A DNA stretch of 64,000 bases from Paenibacillus sp. MBLB1832 (GCF_032271945.1 NZ_CP130319.1:5721001-5785000), one strand, 5' to 3'; numbered from the stretch's first letter, positions 49,699 through 59,003 are shown. A program made the numbers and translations. Notes: generated by a model not told the origin, from the letters alone.

Positions 49699-49718
49699 TT
49701 TCGACAAAATTGTCGAAA
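49699..49718. promoter_or_regulatory. Palindrome between divergent MCP and HAD genes
   Basis: TTTCGACAAAATTGTCGAAA has perfect 9-bp arms with a 2-nt centre. It is placed about 75 nt from each start codon. It is an operator candidate. Confidence 0.45.
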
Positions 49719-49781
49719 ACCCTTTCATCTTTTTTGAAATTTGTGAAGTTTAGCAATTGTTGGGAACGAGGAGGAATAGCT

Positions 49782-50438
49782 ATGTCACGGATAAAAGCGG
49801 TGATTTTTGATTTTGATGGGACGATTCTGGATACGGAGACCGCTTGGTATGAGGCCTTTCGGGAGGCTTATCTTGAGCATGAGGTTGAGCTGACCTTGGA
49901 GATGTACGGGCAGTGTATCGGCACTTCTTTACACGTTTTTGACCCCTATGCCTATATTGTCGAGAAAAAGGGGTTAGATGCGCAGCAATTTCGTCAAGAT
50001 GTACACGCTCGGCACGATAAAAAGATGGACCAAGAACGCATCCGCCCTGGCGTGCTCGCTTATTTGGAGGAGGCTGCGCGGTTGGGGCTCCGCATTGGCT
50101 TGGCTTCCAGCTCCAAACGGTCCTGGATCGACAAGTACTTGTCGCAGCTAGGGGTTGGGTATTATTTCGAGGCGATTCGCACAGCGGAGGATGTCTCCAT
50201 GGTCAAACCGCACCCCGAGCTCTACGAGCTGGCTATGCGGGATCTCGGTGTACAGCCGGCGGAAGCCTTGGCGATCGAAGATTCGCCGAATGGCGCTCGC
50301 GCGGCCGTTGCCGCAGGCATGCACGTGATCGTGACGCCGAACCCGGTGACGCGAGCGCTCATTTTTGACGGGGAGCCGCGCGTGTTCGGTTCGTTGGCAG
50401 AGCTCTCGCTGGCGGAATTAATTGAGAGCCTCGCTTAG
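49782..50438 (+). CDS. HAD-superfamily phosphatase / phosphoglucomutase-like
   Basis: This 218-residue HAD subfamily IA protein has motif I DFDGTILDTE (nucleophile Asp10-x-Asp12), motif II ASSSK, and motifs III/IV KPHPELYELA and IEDSPNGARAA. A helical cap is inserted after motif I. It is similar in layout to YhcW and beta-phosphoglucomutase, probably acting on a small sugar phosphate or phosphorylated metabolite. GAGGAGG precedes the ATG at 49782; the frame is open further upstream but without a site. The substrate is unknown. Confidence 0.9.
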   Translation: MSRIKAVIFDFDGTILDTETAWYEAFREAYLEHEVELTLEMYGQCIGTSLHVFDPYAYIVEKKGLDAQQFRQDVHARHDKKMDQERIRPGVLAYLEEAARLGLRIGLASSSKRSWIDKYLSQLGVGYYFEAIRTAEDVSMVKPHPELYELAMRDLGVQPAEALAIEDSPNGARAAVAAGMHVIVTPNPVTRALIFDGEPRVFGSLAELSLAELIESLA

Positions 50439-50566
50439 CTCGGACATGAATTGGCAGCGTGGGAGTAATCCTGCGCTGTGTTTTGTCGGGTGTGATGGCA
50501 CGGTTCGAGCATAACACTGGATTTGTCCAATAGAGAGGTACCCTAACTGGCACTCCGACGCTACTT

Positions 50567-50642
50567 TAAGAGCGGTTGACCACTCCTATTTCCACTCAAA
50601 CTAGCTAATTCTACGATTTAAGAAGCGGTTCACCGCTCTTAA
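50567..50642. repeat. Family A palindromic repeat, one unit
   Basis: Palindromes at 50567-50588 (GGTTGACC centre) and 50618-50642 (GGTTCACC centre) share the spacer motif CTCAAACTAGCTAA with the copies at 6349-6557. It ends 18 nt before the truncated MFS frame. Confidence 0.8.
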
Positions 50643-50659
50643 GTCGGAGGACCGGAAGG

Positions 50660-51127
50660 TTGGGGCCTCGGTATATGGGGGGCGTGATCGGAGGACGCGC
50701 CGCGAACCGCAAGCCGAGCAAGGCATTGCTGGTGATGTTTCTTTTCCAAGCGCTCGTCCTATTCCTATTCATGTTCACGGCCACATATCAGGTTGCGAGT
50801 TTGGTCACGCTATTTTTCATGGGATTACTCGCTTTCATGAATGTGCCGGGGCTGCAAATCTATGTGGTTCAGCTTGCCGAACGATTCGCCCCTGAGGCCA
50901 AGGATGTGGCCTCTGCCTTCAACATCGCGGCTTTCAACGCAGGAATCGCGGGCGGCGCTTTCCTAGGCGGCATCATCACCGATTCCATCGGGCTTATTCA
51001 TACAACGTGGGTCGGCGGACTTATGGTCCTCGGCGCTGTTGCACTCACGGTTTGGAGCCGAAAACTGGAGAAATCCGACCAAACGCAACGATCACAATCA
51101 ACCATTTTAGGAGGAGTATTACAATGA
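50660..51127 (+). pseudogene. 5'-truncated MFS transporter remnant
   Basis: About 155 codons encode only the last four or five helices of an AraJ/YdhP-like MFS protein. [47 protein letters not shown] and [15 protein letters not shown] align with GNVVGGKMADWK, GLQIRIMNLAKEAPELAATS and GAFLGGWAITHVGL of the intact transporter at 35838-37031. The first roughly 270 residues of the usual 400 are missing, and no good start site is present. The break lies beside a Family A repeat. The 3' end is normal and overlaps the aldo/keto reductase start by 4 nt, so the two were probably one operon. Confidence 0.8.
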
Positions 51128-51990
51128 CACATTCATCAGCTAACCCAACAACCAACCACCTTCAATCGACAGTTACCCTAAGCAACGGTGTTGCTATGCC
51201 CTGGCTTGGGCTTGGTGTTTTCAAAGTTGCGGAAGGACCTGAAGCCGCAGAGGCCGTGAAAGAGGCGCTCCGCATCGGCTACCGCTCCATCGACACTGCG
51301 GCGATCTATGGGAACGAAGCTAGCGTGGGTCAAGGGCTCCGCGAAGGTATGGCGGCGTATGGCATCAAGCGCGAGGACATTTTCGTCACCTCCAAAGTGT
51401 GGAACGCTGACCTCGGGTACGCTTCTACGCTTGCGGCTTATGAAACCAGCCTAGGGAAGCTTGGCCTGGACTATCTGGATCTGTACCTCATTCATTGGCC
51501 TGTCCAAGGCAAATACGTGGATGCATGGCGGGCGCTGGAGAAGATCTACCAAGAAGGACGTGTTAAGGCAATCGGTGTAAGCAACTTTCAAATTCATCAT
51601 CTAGAGGATGTGATGCGCACAGGGCAAACCATTCCGATGGTGAATCAGGTGGAGCTTCACCCTCTTCTCTCTCAACAACCCCTGCACGACTTCTGCAAAG
51701 CGAATGGCATTCAACTAGAAGCCTGGTCGCCGCTTATGCAGGGCCAGCTTCTAGATAACAGCACGCTGCAAGCTATCGCGGCCAAACATAACAAATCCAT
51801 CGCGCAAGTGATCTTGCGGTGGGATATTCAGCGCGGGATCGTCACAATCCCGAAATCGACGAAGGCGAATCGGATTCTGGAGAACGGGACGATTTTTGAT
51901 TTTGAGCTGACGGATGAGGATATGAGCTTGATCGATGGGATGAATCAGAATCTGCGTGTGGGACCGGATCCGGATAACTTTGATTTTTAA
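51124..51990 (+). CDS. Aldo/keto reductase (YvgN/glyoxal reductase-like)
   Basis: The 288-residue TIM-barrel reductase has the complete catalytic tetrad: D57, Y62 (DTAAIYGNE), K91 (VTSKVW) and H124 (LYLIHWPV). [14 protein letters not shown] and [10 protein letters not shown] are family and NADPH-binding signatures. It reduces aldehydes such as methylglyoxal or sugar aldehydes using NADPH. AGGAGGAG lies 8 nt before the ATG. Its start overlaps the truncated MFS frame. Confidence 0.94.
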   Translation: MTHSSANPTTNHLQSTVTLSNGVAMPWLGLGVFKVAEGPEAAEAVKEALRIGYRSIDTAAIYGNEASVGQGLREGMAAYGIKREDIFVTSKVWNADLGYASTLAAYETSLGKLGLDYLDLYLIHWPVQGKYVDAWRALEKIYQEGRVKAIGVSNFQIHHLEDVMRTGQTIPMVNQVELHPLLSQQPLHDFCKANGIQLEAWSPLMQGQLLDNSTLQAIAAKHNKSIAQVILRWDIQRGIVTIPKSTKANRILENGTIFDFELTDEDMSLIDGMNQNLRVGPDPDNFDF

Positions 51991-52017
51991 GAAAAGTATA
52001 GTGATGAAGATCTTACA

Positions 52018-52062
52018 AAGTCCTTGCTCCTTTCTTCGGAAAGAGAGTGAGGGCTTTTTTTC
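52018..52062 (+). terminator. Intrinsic terminator of the aldo/keto reductase gene
   Basis: A long imperfect stem with a TTCG loop (AAGTCCTTGCTC ... GAGTGAGGGCTTT) is followed by a run of T. Confidence 0.85.
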
Positions 52063-52139
52063 TAAAATTTATGTTCCTTTAAGTATTTATTAACCCTACA
52101 AGTGTACAATTTCGGTAATTATATTCTTTGGAGGAAGGT

Positions 52140-52724
52140 ATGTTACCCATGTCTATTGCCGAACTATTTACTACCTTCCCCTACATACGTACGGAACGGC
52201 TCTTTTTACGACAGATTGTTTCTGAGGATGCAGAAGATTTGTATCGTTATTACACGAATCCGCTTGTTACCAAACATTTAGATTGGCTGGGTCCCTCTTC
52301 AATTGAAGATTCAATGGCGCTGATTAATGGATGGCACCAAGCTTTTCATGCAAGAAAGCTCCTTCCATGGGGGATCTCGTATGGGCCAACAGCACAATCG
52401 GAAATTTTGGGTACTATTATGATCATGCCAACGCGTGGTAATTTTGAAGATACTCCTCTTTTCCCATTGTCTGTTGGCTATGAATTAAAAGCAGAGCATT
52501 GGAACAAAGGCATTATGTCCGAAGCACTACAAGCCGTTCTCGACTTCACTCGCACACACGTCGGTGCGCGCAGGATACAGGCCGAGGTCTATCCCGAGAA
52601 CGCTGCTTCTCTAAGGCTCCTGAAAAAACTGGGCTTCCAAGAGGAAGGTCTCCTGAGGCAATACATGATGCACGAGGTGACTAAAAAGCTGCTTGATGTA
52701 ATCATGCTCGCCCTACTTTGTTAA
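52140..52724 (+). CDS. GNAT-family N-acetyltransferase (RimJ/RimL-like)
   Basis: This 194-residue GNAT has the opening IRTERLFLRQIVSEDAEDLYRYYTNPLVTKHL typical of RimJ/RimL-type acetyltransferases, a beta4 stretch LSVGYELKAEHWNKGIMSEAL with the acetyl-CoA binding loop, and ARRIQAEVYPENAASLRLLKKLGFQEEGLLR at the end. It probably acetylates a protein N-terminus or small amine. GGAGG lies 5 nt before the ATG at 52140. It is monocistronic. The substrate is unknown. Confidence 0.88.
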   Translation: MLPMSIAELFTTFPYIRTERLFLRQIVSEDAEDLYRYYTNPLVTKHLDWLGPSSIEDSMALINGWHQAFHARKLLPWGISYGPTAQSEILGTIMIMPTRGNFEDTPLFPLSVGYELKAEHWNKGIMSEALQAVLDFTRTHVGARRIQAEVYPENAASLRLLKKLGFQEEGLLRQYMMHEVTKKLLDVIMLALLC

Positions 52725-52792
52725 TAAGGAATAATCTCCCTATCATTGGTAAAAGTTACTTCTAACTACGGTTAGGAGGATGCATTAGAACA

Positions 52793-54385
52793 ATGAACCA
52801 TGATAAGTCAGAACATACAAGTTCTCATGATACGAGTAAAATGACGCTAACGAATCGCCAAGGCCATCCGATCTCGGATAATCAAAACATTCGCACGATC
52901 GGTAATCGCGGGCCGTCGACGCTTGAGAATTACCATTATATCGAGAAAATCTCGCATTTTGATCGGGAGCGTATTCCAGAACGTGTGGTGCATGCGCGCG
53001 GCGCTGGGGCTCACGGCTATTTCGAGGCGTATGGGACGGTGGGCGACGAGCCGGTTTCGACATATACGCGGGCTAAGCTTTTTCAGGAAAAGGGAAAGCG
53101 GACGCCTGTATTTGTGCGGTTTTCGACGGTGGTGCACGGCACCTACTCGCCAGAAACGCTGCGTGATCCGCGCGGCTTCGCTACGAAATTTTATACCGAG
53201 GATGGCAATTGGGACTTGGTCGGCAATAATTTGAAAATCTTTTTTATCCGAGACCCGTTGAAGTTCCCTGATATGGTGCATGCGTTTAAGCCAGACCCTG
53301 TGACGAATCTGCAGAATCCGGAAAAAATGTTCGATTTCGTATCCAATACGCCCGAAGCGACGCATATGATTACGTTCCTCTTCTCGCCGTGGGGGATTCC
53401 CGCGAATTATCGGCAGATGCAGGGTTCGGGCGTCAATACGTACAAGTGGGTCAATGCCAACGGGGATGCGGTGCTCGTGAAATATCACTGGGAGCCGCTG
53501 AAGCAAGGGATGAAGAATCTAAAGCAGTCCGAAGCCGAGGCGATTCAAGGTAAAAATATTAGCCACGCCACGCAGGATCTATACGAAGCGATTGCGAAGG
53601 GCGACTACCCCGAGTGGGAGCTGTGCGTGCAGATTCTCAGTGACGACGAGCACCCTGAGCTCGATTTCGATCCGCTGGATCCGACGAAGCTGTGGGACCA
53701 TGAGAAGATTCCATTTCGTAAGGTAGGCAAAATGGTGCTGGACCGCAATCCGGAGAATTATTTTGCTGAGGTGGAGCAGGCGGCTTTCGGAACGGGCGTG
53801 CTCGTGGATGGCCTTGATTTCTCCGATGATAAGCTGCTGCAGGGCAGGACCTTCTCCTATTCGGATACGCAGCGGTATCGTGTAGGGACGAATTACTTGC
53901 AGCTGCCGATCAATGCGCCGAAGTCGCATGTCGCGACGAACCAGCGGGATGGACAAATGACGCTGATGGTGGATAAAGCTGCGGGGCAGAATCCGCATGT
54001 GAATTATGAGCCATCGTCGCTCGGCGGCTTGCAGGAAGCGGCGCCATCGGGTCGCGAGCATCAGCCGATGTATCATGATCGGCTCGTGCGTGAGAAGATT
54101 AGCCGCACGAACGATTTTGGGCAGGCGGGCGATACGTACCGCAAGTTCGAGGATTGGGAGCGCGATGAGTTAATCGCGAATCTGGTGGATGCGTTGAAGA
54201 TCTGTAAGCCTGTAATCCAGGCGAACATGATCCGTTATTTTACGCAGGCCGACCCGGATTATGGTCGGCGGGTGGCGGAAGGCCTCGCGCAGGCGAAGGT
54301 GGAGATGGAGCACTTGGGCTCGCCTGCCGCGAAGGCAGGCGCGGAAATGGCCGAGAGCGCTGGGCAGCGGTCGGACGGGTATTAG
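52793..54385 (+). CDS. Monofunctional heme catalase, clade-1-like
   Basis: The 530-residue catalase has distal His H67 in [16 protein letters not shown], the RFSTVV stretch, Asn in GNWDLVGNN, and the heme ligand Tyr356 in [14 protein letters not shown]. The variants [15 protein letters not shown] and [26 protein letters not shown] place it with clade 1 small-subunit catalases (Pseudomonas KatB-like), not with Bacillus KatA. It decomposes hydrogen peroxide. AGGAGG is 13 nt before the ATG, unusually far. The Ala/Glu-rich C-terminus is longer than in KatA. It is monocistronic, with its own terminator. No PerR box is evident. Confidence 0.94.
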   Translation: MNHDKSEHTSSHDTSKMTLTNRQGHPISDNQNIRTIGNRGPSTLENYHYIEKISHFDRERIPERVVHARGAGAHGYFEAYGTVGDEPVSTYTRAKLFQEKGKRTPVFVRFSTVVHGTYSPETLRDPRGFATKFYTEDGNWDLVGNNLKIFFIRDPLKFPDMVHAFKPDPVTNLQNPEKMFDFVSNTPEATHMITFLFSPWGIPANYRQMQGSGVNTYKWVNANGDAVLVKYHWEPLKQGMKNLKQSEAEAIQGKNISHATQDLYEAIAKGDYPEWELCVQILSDDEHPELDFDPLDPTKLWDHEKIPFRKVGKMVLDRNPENYFAEVEQAAFGTGVLVDGLDFSDDKLLQGRTFSYSDTQRYRVGTNYLQLPINAPKSHVATNQRDGQMTLMVDKAAGQNPHVNYEPSSLGGLQEAAPSGREHQPMYHDRLVREKISRTNDFGQAGDTYRKFEDWERDELIANLVDALKICKPVIQANMIRYFTQADPDYGRRVAEGLAQAKVEMEHLGSPAAKAGAEMAESAGQRSDGY

Positions 54386-54390
54386 AGAAG

Positions 54391-54416
54391 AGGCACCCTG
54401 GGAGGGGTGCCTTTTT
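54391..54416 (+). terminator. Intrinsic terminator of the catalase gene
   Basis: AGGCACCC/GGGTGCCT arms with loop TGGGAG are followed by TTTT. Confidence 0.88.
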
Positions 54417-54435
54417 GGGTTGGGCGGCGGCGCAG

Positions 54436-54564
54436 GCGGAACGTGAGTGCGCTATTTGCCCAATTTTCGGCGTTTTCGGCGATTCTTGGGTGCAATAAGT
54501 CATCGACGTTCCGCGTGATGGCTTATTTGAGCTATTTTGCCGCAGATAGCGCATTGACGTTCCG
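54436..54564. repeat. Family B repeat, full unit
   Basis: A 129-nt element starts GCGGAACGTGAGTGCGCTAT and ends ATAGCGCATTGACGTTCCG, i.e. imperfect terminal inverted repeats, with an internal ACGTTCCG. It matches the unit at 44732-44859. It lies between the catalase and the epimerase-like genes. Confidence 0.8.
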
Positions 54565-54614
54565 TCCGAATGTGGTCTTTTGCTAAGATGCTGCATGTTC
54601 AGCAGCTACATCAG

Positions 54615-55559
54615 CTACTCCCCCATCGCCTGCCGATACCAGCGCACGGTCTCGCGGATCGCGACGTCGTGCGGTGTTGTACCTTGGTCGCCGAAGGCAG
54701 CAAGGTATTTACTGTGATCGACGACGAATGGCTGCTCGAACTCATAAAACACCTCTTTGAGCTCCCTCAACATCGGATGGAAAAGACCAATCATCGTCAC
54801 CATACCGCGTGAGGATGTACGGATTTTTCTCGCAGAGCCTAGCTCGTCGAAGATGAGCCCAAGCATCTCCCGCGTTGTGTGCGTCTTAGCGCTTGGCACA
54901 TGCCATACTTGGCCCAGCGCGCGATCCTCATGGCCGAGGGTCACAAGACCTCGGGCGAAGTCATCAATATACGTGTAGGTATGCGGCACATCCAAGTTAC
55001 CTAACAGATCTACAGGCTTACCGCTTAGAGCGAAGCCAAATACGCGATCACCTAGGGAGGACTGCTTCACCCCTGGGCCATAGAAATCCGAGGCGCGGCC
55101 TATAGCCACGCGGAGCTTGCCGGATTGGTGCGCAAGCAGCAATTCTTCCGCCATCTGGGCGCGTGTTAGCCCTTTTTTACCCGTAGCGAGGTGCGGCAGG
55201 TTCTCCGTCAGAGGTTGATTCACTTGGCCGTACATGTACAGGTTGTCGCCATAGATCAGCTTCGCACCTGCAGCAGCGGCACCCGCCATAATCCCCCGGG
55301 TAAGACCAGGAAATTGCGTTGGCCAATTCGTGTAGCCTGGATGGGCACAGTGGTAAACCACCGCAGCATCCTTGCAGAGCTCCACGGTCTCAGCAAGCTG
55401 GGACGCATCCCCTCGAGCCACTTCAACCGCTGCCTCCTCGGACAATCTGCCGCTGCGATTGACCATGCGAATCCGCTCGACCCCGCGCCGTTTTAATTCC
55501 CGCATGACCGCCATTCCTAAAGGCCCCGTTCCAAAAATCACATTCACCTGTTTACCCAT
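54615..55559 (-). CDS. NAD-dependent epimerase/dehydratase-like (atypical extended SDR)
   Basis: This 314-residue Rossmann protein has an altered nucleotide-binding loop IFGTGPLGMAV near 9-19 instead of the usual GxxGxxG, then YHCAHPGYTNWP and YGDNLYMYG in the active-site region, where the Tyr-x-x-x-Lys is replaced by Y-M-Y-G. YTYIDDFARGLVTLG and GQVWHVPSAKTHTTREM are typical of the epimerase C-terminal part. The family is often annotated as NAD(P)H-binding or sugar epimerase. GAGGGGG precedes the ATG. The reaction is unknown. Confidence 0.82.
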   Translation of the reverse strand: MGKQVNVIFGTGPLGMAVMRELKRRGVERIRMVNRSGRLSEEAAVEVARGDASQLAETVELCKDAAVVYHCAHPGYTNWPTQFPGLTRGIMAGAAAAGAKLIYGDNLYMYGQVNQPLTENLPHLATGKKGLTRAQMAEELLLAHQSGKLRVAIGRASDFYGPGVKQSSLGDRVFGFALSGKPVDLLGNLDVPHTYTYIDDFARGLVTLGHEDRALGQVWHVPSAKTHTTREMLGLIFDELGSARKIRTSSRGMVTMIGLFHPMLRELKEVFYEFEQPFVVDHSKYLAAFGDQGTTPHDVAIRETVRWYRQAMGE

Positions 55560-55646
55560 ACTTCATTCCCCCTCGTCTTCGATACCCTAACGATATTGTC
55601 TACCGTAACAGGAGAGTCAAGAGATATTGTGAAAAGAGTTGGCGGG

Positions 55647-56492
55647 CTATTTGGATATGGGAACTTGAAGCTCAACAACCACGTTATTGTAGTCATTTAG
55701 GTGATTTTCTCTGCCGAACAAATGCAGCTCACGCACGGGACCAATTTGCGAGTAGCCGTTACCTCCGAGCCACGTAAAAAGTGCCAAAATGCCATCTCCC
55801 ACGCCCATGAATGGCCCCTTGTAAACAAGGCTGGCCACTAGCGGCTCTGCTGGAATTTCATACAAAGTAACGGGGCCATCTGGGCGTAGAGTAGCTGTGG
55901 ACGGGAAGCAAAACGCTGCCTCGATGTCGAAATTCTCCTCAATGAACTCTGTCATGTGATACAGAACGTACTCCATCTGCATGGCGCTGGCTATGGCACT
56001 TTCACCTAGCGCCTCTTCAAGTTCTTCGAACATCTGGCAGCGATAGACCGGCATATCCTGAGGACGCGGCACAATCCGGCGAAGTCCAGCCACGTAGAGT
56101 GCTGGCACCTGCTTGATCCCAACTTCGTAGGCAGGCTTCTCACCCAATTGTTCTAGTAGGTGCAGCCTTGACTCAATGCGCGCCATTTGTTGCGTAGCTT
56201 CATTAATTTGACTGGCCAGCTCCGATTTCTTCTTCTGCATCATACGCTTCATGTCATCCATCGTGAGTGCTTGATCGATCATCACCGCGATCTCATCGAG
56301 CGAAAATCCCGTTTCCTTCAGCACAACGATATGATGAATCCGAGTGAGTTGGTCGTAGGTGTAATAGCGATAGCTGGTTGCCGCATCAATGTAGGCAGGC
56401 TTTAGCAGCCCCCGCTCATCATAATGGCGCAGCGTACGGATGGTCACTTGGGCGATTTTCGAAAAAAGTCCGATCCTAATGTACTGCGACAT
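55647..56492 (-). CDS. MerR-family regulator with GyrI-like effector domain
   Basis: The 281-residue regulator has a MerR HTH (RIGLFSKIAQVTIRTLRHYDERGLLKPAYIDAATSYRYYTYDQL), a long coiled-coil (about 80-120) and a C-terminal GyrI/AraC effector-binding domain (about 125-281), a layout like BltR/BmrR multidrug-sensing activators. The ATG at 56492 follows GGGAGGG. Upstream is a three-member group of unrelated genes on the same strand, separated by a terminator. No drug exporter is adjacent, so the target is elsewhere or unclear. Confidence 0.88.
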   Translation of the reverse strand: MSQYIRIGLFSKIAQVTIRTLRHYDERGLLKPAYIDAATSYRYYTYDQLTRIHHIVVLKETGFSLDEIAVMIDQALTMDDMKRMMQKKKSELASQINEATQQMARIESRLHLLEQLGEKPAYEVGIKQVPALYVAGLRRIVPRPQDMPVYRCQMFEELEEALGESAIASAMQMEYVLYHMTEFIEENFDIEAAFCFPSTATLRPDGPVTLYEIPAEPLVASLVYKGPFMGVGDGILALFTWLGGNGYSQIGPVRELHLFGRENHLNDYNNVVVELQVPISK

Positions 56493-56532
56493 CCATGGCT
56501 CCCTCCCCAATGAAAATTCCTTGTGTTTCCAT

Positions 56533-56562
56533 TGAAAAGACACCCTCAACCTGAGAGTGCCT
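56533..56562 (-). terminator. Terminator after the epimerase-like / SRPBCC operon
   Basis: GGCACTCTC/GAGGGTGTC arms with two wobble pairs are followed on the minus strand by TTTTC. Confidence 0.75.
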
Positions 56563-56571
56563 TCTCTATGC

Positions 56572-57588
56572 TCAACCCAAAATCGCCTTCTTCGCTGCCT
56601 CCAGCGCGCTAACAACGTTGTCACACCACACATCAAACTCTGGATCTTCCTTCTGCAACTCAGGATTCGCTAGAATATGGGCAATAGTGCGCTTGATCCC
56701 TTGGTCAAACCGCGTGGTCGCGACGAACTCTGGCACCAGACGCTTCAGCTTCGCGTTGTCAAAAACAACCGAATTGGCCTTATCCCCGAGCAATCCGCCC
56801 CGATAATCCTGCGTGCTGCACGCATCCAAGAATTCCGATGCCACATGCACGGCATGCAGCTGGACGCCCAGCGCATCAGCGATAGCTGTGTAAATTTGAT
56901 TCCATGTCAACGTCTCGTCGGACGTTATATGTACGGATTCTCCGATCGCATGAAGGTTGCCCATGAGTCCGATGAACCCTTTGGCGAAATCGCTGTTATG
57001 CGTCATCGTCCATAAGGAGGTGCCGTCGCCATGGATGAGCACGGGTTTGTTCTCCAGCATGCGCTTCGCCACCTGCCAAGACCCTTTGCTGCCATGCACA
57101 CCGAGCGGAATTGAGCGCTCATCATACGTATGGCTGGGCCGAACGATCGTGATCGGGAAGCCATGCTCTCGATACTGCTTGATCAAGTACTCCTCACAGG
57201 CGATTTTATTGCGAGAATAAGCCCATAACGGGTTCGATAATGGCGTTCCCTCGGTGATGCGATAGTCCGAAAGCGGCGTCTGATATGCCGAGGCCGAGCT
57301 GATGAAGATGAATTGCTTCGTTTTACCTTGGAAAAGGCGATAATCTCGCTCCAGCTGTGATGGCTCAAACGCGATGAAATCAGCAACGACGTCGAAGGAC
57401 AAGTCCTCGATCAGCTTAGCAACATGCGCTTCATCGTTAATATCCGCTTGCAGAATGCGCGCTCCTGCTGGCAAGGACGCATTTCGCGTGCCTCGGTTCA
57501 GCAAGTATAGCTCGCAACCCTGATCTAGCAGCTGTCTCGTAATTGCCGAGCTGATGGTGCCTGTACCCCCTATGAAAAGTGCTTTCAT
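56572..57588 (-). CDS. NAD-dependent epimerase/dehydratase (extended SDR)
   Basis: The 338-residue extended SDR has FIGGTGTISSAI (GxxGxxx NAD-binding loop) at 5-16, FISSASAY and YSRNKIACEE as Ser, Tyr and Lys region (Tyr-x-x-x-Lys), and a C-terminal domain with IVRPSHTYDERSIP and HITSDETLTWNQIY. It resembles UDP-sugar epimerase and CSP41-like proteins. It lies 2 nt downstream of the SRPBCC gene and is cotranscribed with it. GGAGGGG precedes the ATG. The substrate is unknown. Confidence 0.88.
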   Translation of the reverse strand: MKALFIGGTGTISSAITRQLLDQGCELYLLNRGTRNASLPAGARILQADINDEAHVAKLIEDLSFDVVADFIAFEPSQLERDYRLFQGKTKQFIFISSASAYQTPLSDYRITEGTPLSNPLWAYSRNKIACEEYLIKQYREHGFPITIVRPSHTYDERSIPLGVHGSKGSWQVAKRMLENKPVLIHGDGTSLWTMTHNSDFAKGFIGLMGNLHAIGESVHITSDETLTWNQIYTAIADALGVQLHAVHVASEFLDACSTQDYRGGLLGDKANSVVFDNAKLKRLVPEFVATTRFDQGIKRTIAHILANPELQKEDPEFDVWCDNVVSALEAAKKAILG

Positions 57589-57590
57589 CT

Positions 57591-58070
57591 TTACCCCTCC
57601 GCATCGGTGAGTTGTTTATATTTCGGGTACCAGGAATTCCAGCGATCTTTGCGCGATTCGATGACTCTCCCGTCTAACAGTGCTTCAATGACATCAAGAC
57701 AGACATGCCATCCAGCCAAATCCCTCGGCGTATGTTCCGTTATGTGATGCACATACTCGCAGAATACGACGCGACAGCTTCCATCCGACTCCGCATGCAG
57801 CTCAAACCGCACAGAATCCTTGTCCCACGTGAACGCCAATACCGACTTCGGCACGCAAGCGAGAATATCCATCGTCAAGTAAGTCCCGTTTGGCATGTTA
57901 AACTTGATACCCCCGCCCTCTCGAAGCTCCACGACCTCAAGCTCTGGGAACCACTGAACCAGCTTCTCGTTCTCTGTCAACCAGGCCCATACCTGATCCA
58001 CAGTGTGCTGCCAATGACGCTCATACCGAACGACGTATCCACCTTCAACGGGTTGCAAATCAGCTAACAT
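57591..58070 (-). CDS. SRPBCC / AHSA1-like ligand-binding protein
   Basis: This 159-residue START-like domain protein (YVVRYERHWQHTVDQVWAWLTENEKLVQWFPELEVVELREGGGIKFNM, LAFTWDKDSVRFELHAESDG, GWHVCLDVIEALLDG) matches the activator of Hsp90 ATPase homologue 1-like family, which bind small hydrophobic molecules. It is the first gene of a two-gene unit with the epimerase-like gene. GGAGGAGGG precedes the ATG. The function is unknown. Confidence 0.88.
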   Translation of the reverse strand: MLADLQPVEGGYVVRYERHWQHTVDQVWAWLTENEKLVQWFPELEVVELREGGGIKFNMPNGTYLTMDILACVPKSVLAFTWDKDSVRFELHAESDGSCRVVFCEYVHHITEHTPRDLAGWHVCLDVIEALLDGRVIESRKDRWNSWYPKYKQLTDAEG

Positions 58071-58227
58071 GCATGCCCTCCTCCATATGTGAAAATGTCA
58101 CTTCCATGTCTTCCTTCATCTTACCTGTAGATGTTGGTTCAATCAAGAAATGCGCTGAGCGTGTACGTTTTCGAAAAACAAACCGCCCTCCTAATATTTC
58201 TGAAAGAGAGCGGTTAATCATTGTGTT

Positions 58228-58605
58228 TTATATGTTTAGAGCAATCCAATTGGTTGCTATTCCAATATCGATTTGACGAGTTACTAAGGCTATTGTTATA
58301 TCAAAAAGTTCTTTCTCGGAACATCGCAACGGCCGTCCATTCATACTAAGAAATGCTAACATGACGAGGACCGCGGTTCTTTTATTGGCATCATTAAAAG
58401 CGTGCGCCTGTGCAATGGATTCGAGATAAATCGCCGCTTTATAAGCAAGTCCCGGATACAATTCTTCTCCGAAGTAATGATGAAAGGGCTTGTCCCAAAT
58501 TGCTTCTAAATGCCCATAATCTTTAATGCCTGAGAGACCACCATCTTGCTCAAGCGTGAAATCATGAAACATGATGATTTGTTCAAGAGTGACCTGGATA
58601 TACAC
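58228..58605 (-). CDS. doc: Doc-family toxin (death-on-curing, Fic fold)
   Basis: The 125-residue Fic/Doc protein has the motif HAFNDANKRT (67-77 region, H68 and R76), where Ala stands in the place of the Gly of Fic AMP-transferases. That is the form found in Doc kinases, which phosphorylate EF-Tu and stop translation. The start is a GTG at 58605 that shares one base with the stop of the small gene upstream, so the two are translationally coupled. It is probably neutralised by the product of the upstream gene. No plasmid or prophage genes surround it. Confidence 0.88.
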   Translation of the reverse strand: MYIQVTLEQIIMFHDFTLEQDGGLSGIKDYGHLEAIWDKPFHHYFGEELYPGLAYKAAIYLESIAQAHAFNDANKRTAVLVMLAFLSMNGRPLRCSEKELFDITIALVTRQIDIGIATNWIALNI

Positions 58606-58760
58606 TAATTCTTCGCCAACTTCTTAAATGTCTCACGAAATGCCTCAAACTGCTGCTTAGCCGCCTGTATAGCTTGATCGTTGGAAACAGTCGTCACTTG
58701 TGGTGCTTTTTCAGTTTTGTCTTTGTTAATCATTTCGTCATCACCTTTTTTCTCTGACAA
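58605..58760 (-). CDS. Short partner gene upstream of doc, probable antitoxin
   Basis: This 51-codon gene starts with TTG at 58760; AGGAGG lies 8 nt upstream, which decides the start. The product is MSEKKGDDEMINKDKTEKAP followed by a lysine/glutamine-rich helical tail ending FRETFKKLAKN. The first half is charged and probably unstructured; the last 20 residues can form an amphipathic helix of the sort Phd-like antitoxins use to plug Doc. There is no DNA-binding domain, so it may not repress its own promoter as Phd does. It was found by reading the gap before doc. It overlaps doc by 1 nt. Confidence 0.68.
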   Translation of the reverse strand: MSEKKGDDEMINKDKTEKAPQVTTVSNDQAIQAAKQQFEAFRETFKKLAKN

Positions 58761-59003
58761 CTCTTTCACCTCCTACCGTAGCTGTATCGCCAAAACACGG
58801 GGTATGCATACGTTTAGAAGATATGAATATGTCTATTTATTTAGTACAAGTCTATCATACTACAAAATATGGATTTATGTCTGAAAGACTTTCGTAAGAT
58901 TTCAGAAAGAGTCCTGCATGATGTGTTCGGTAAGATGGGTGTATGAAACGCTGACCTCGCCAATTCAGGCAGGCGTCTCAATGATCCTATCGGAGGTACA
59001 CGA
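58761..59003. other. Intergenic region between doc unit and ABC module
   Basis: This 243-nt gap, AT-rich on its left half, should hold two divergent promoters. No clear -35/-10 pair could be assigned with confidence on either strand. Confidence 0.4.
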
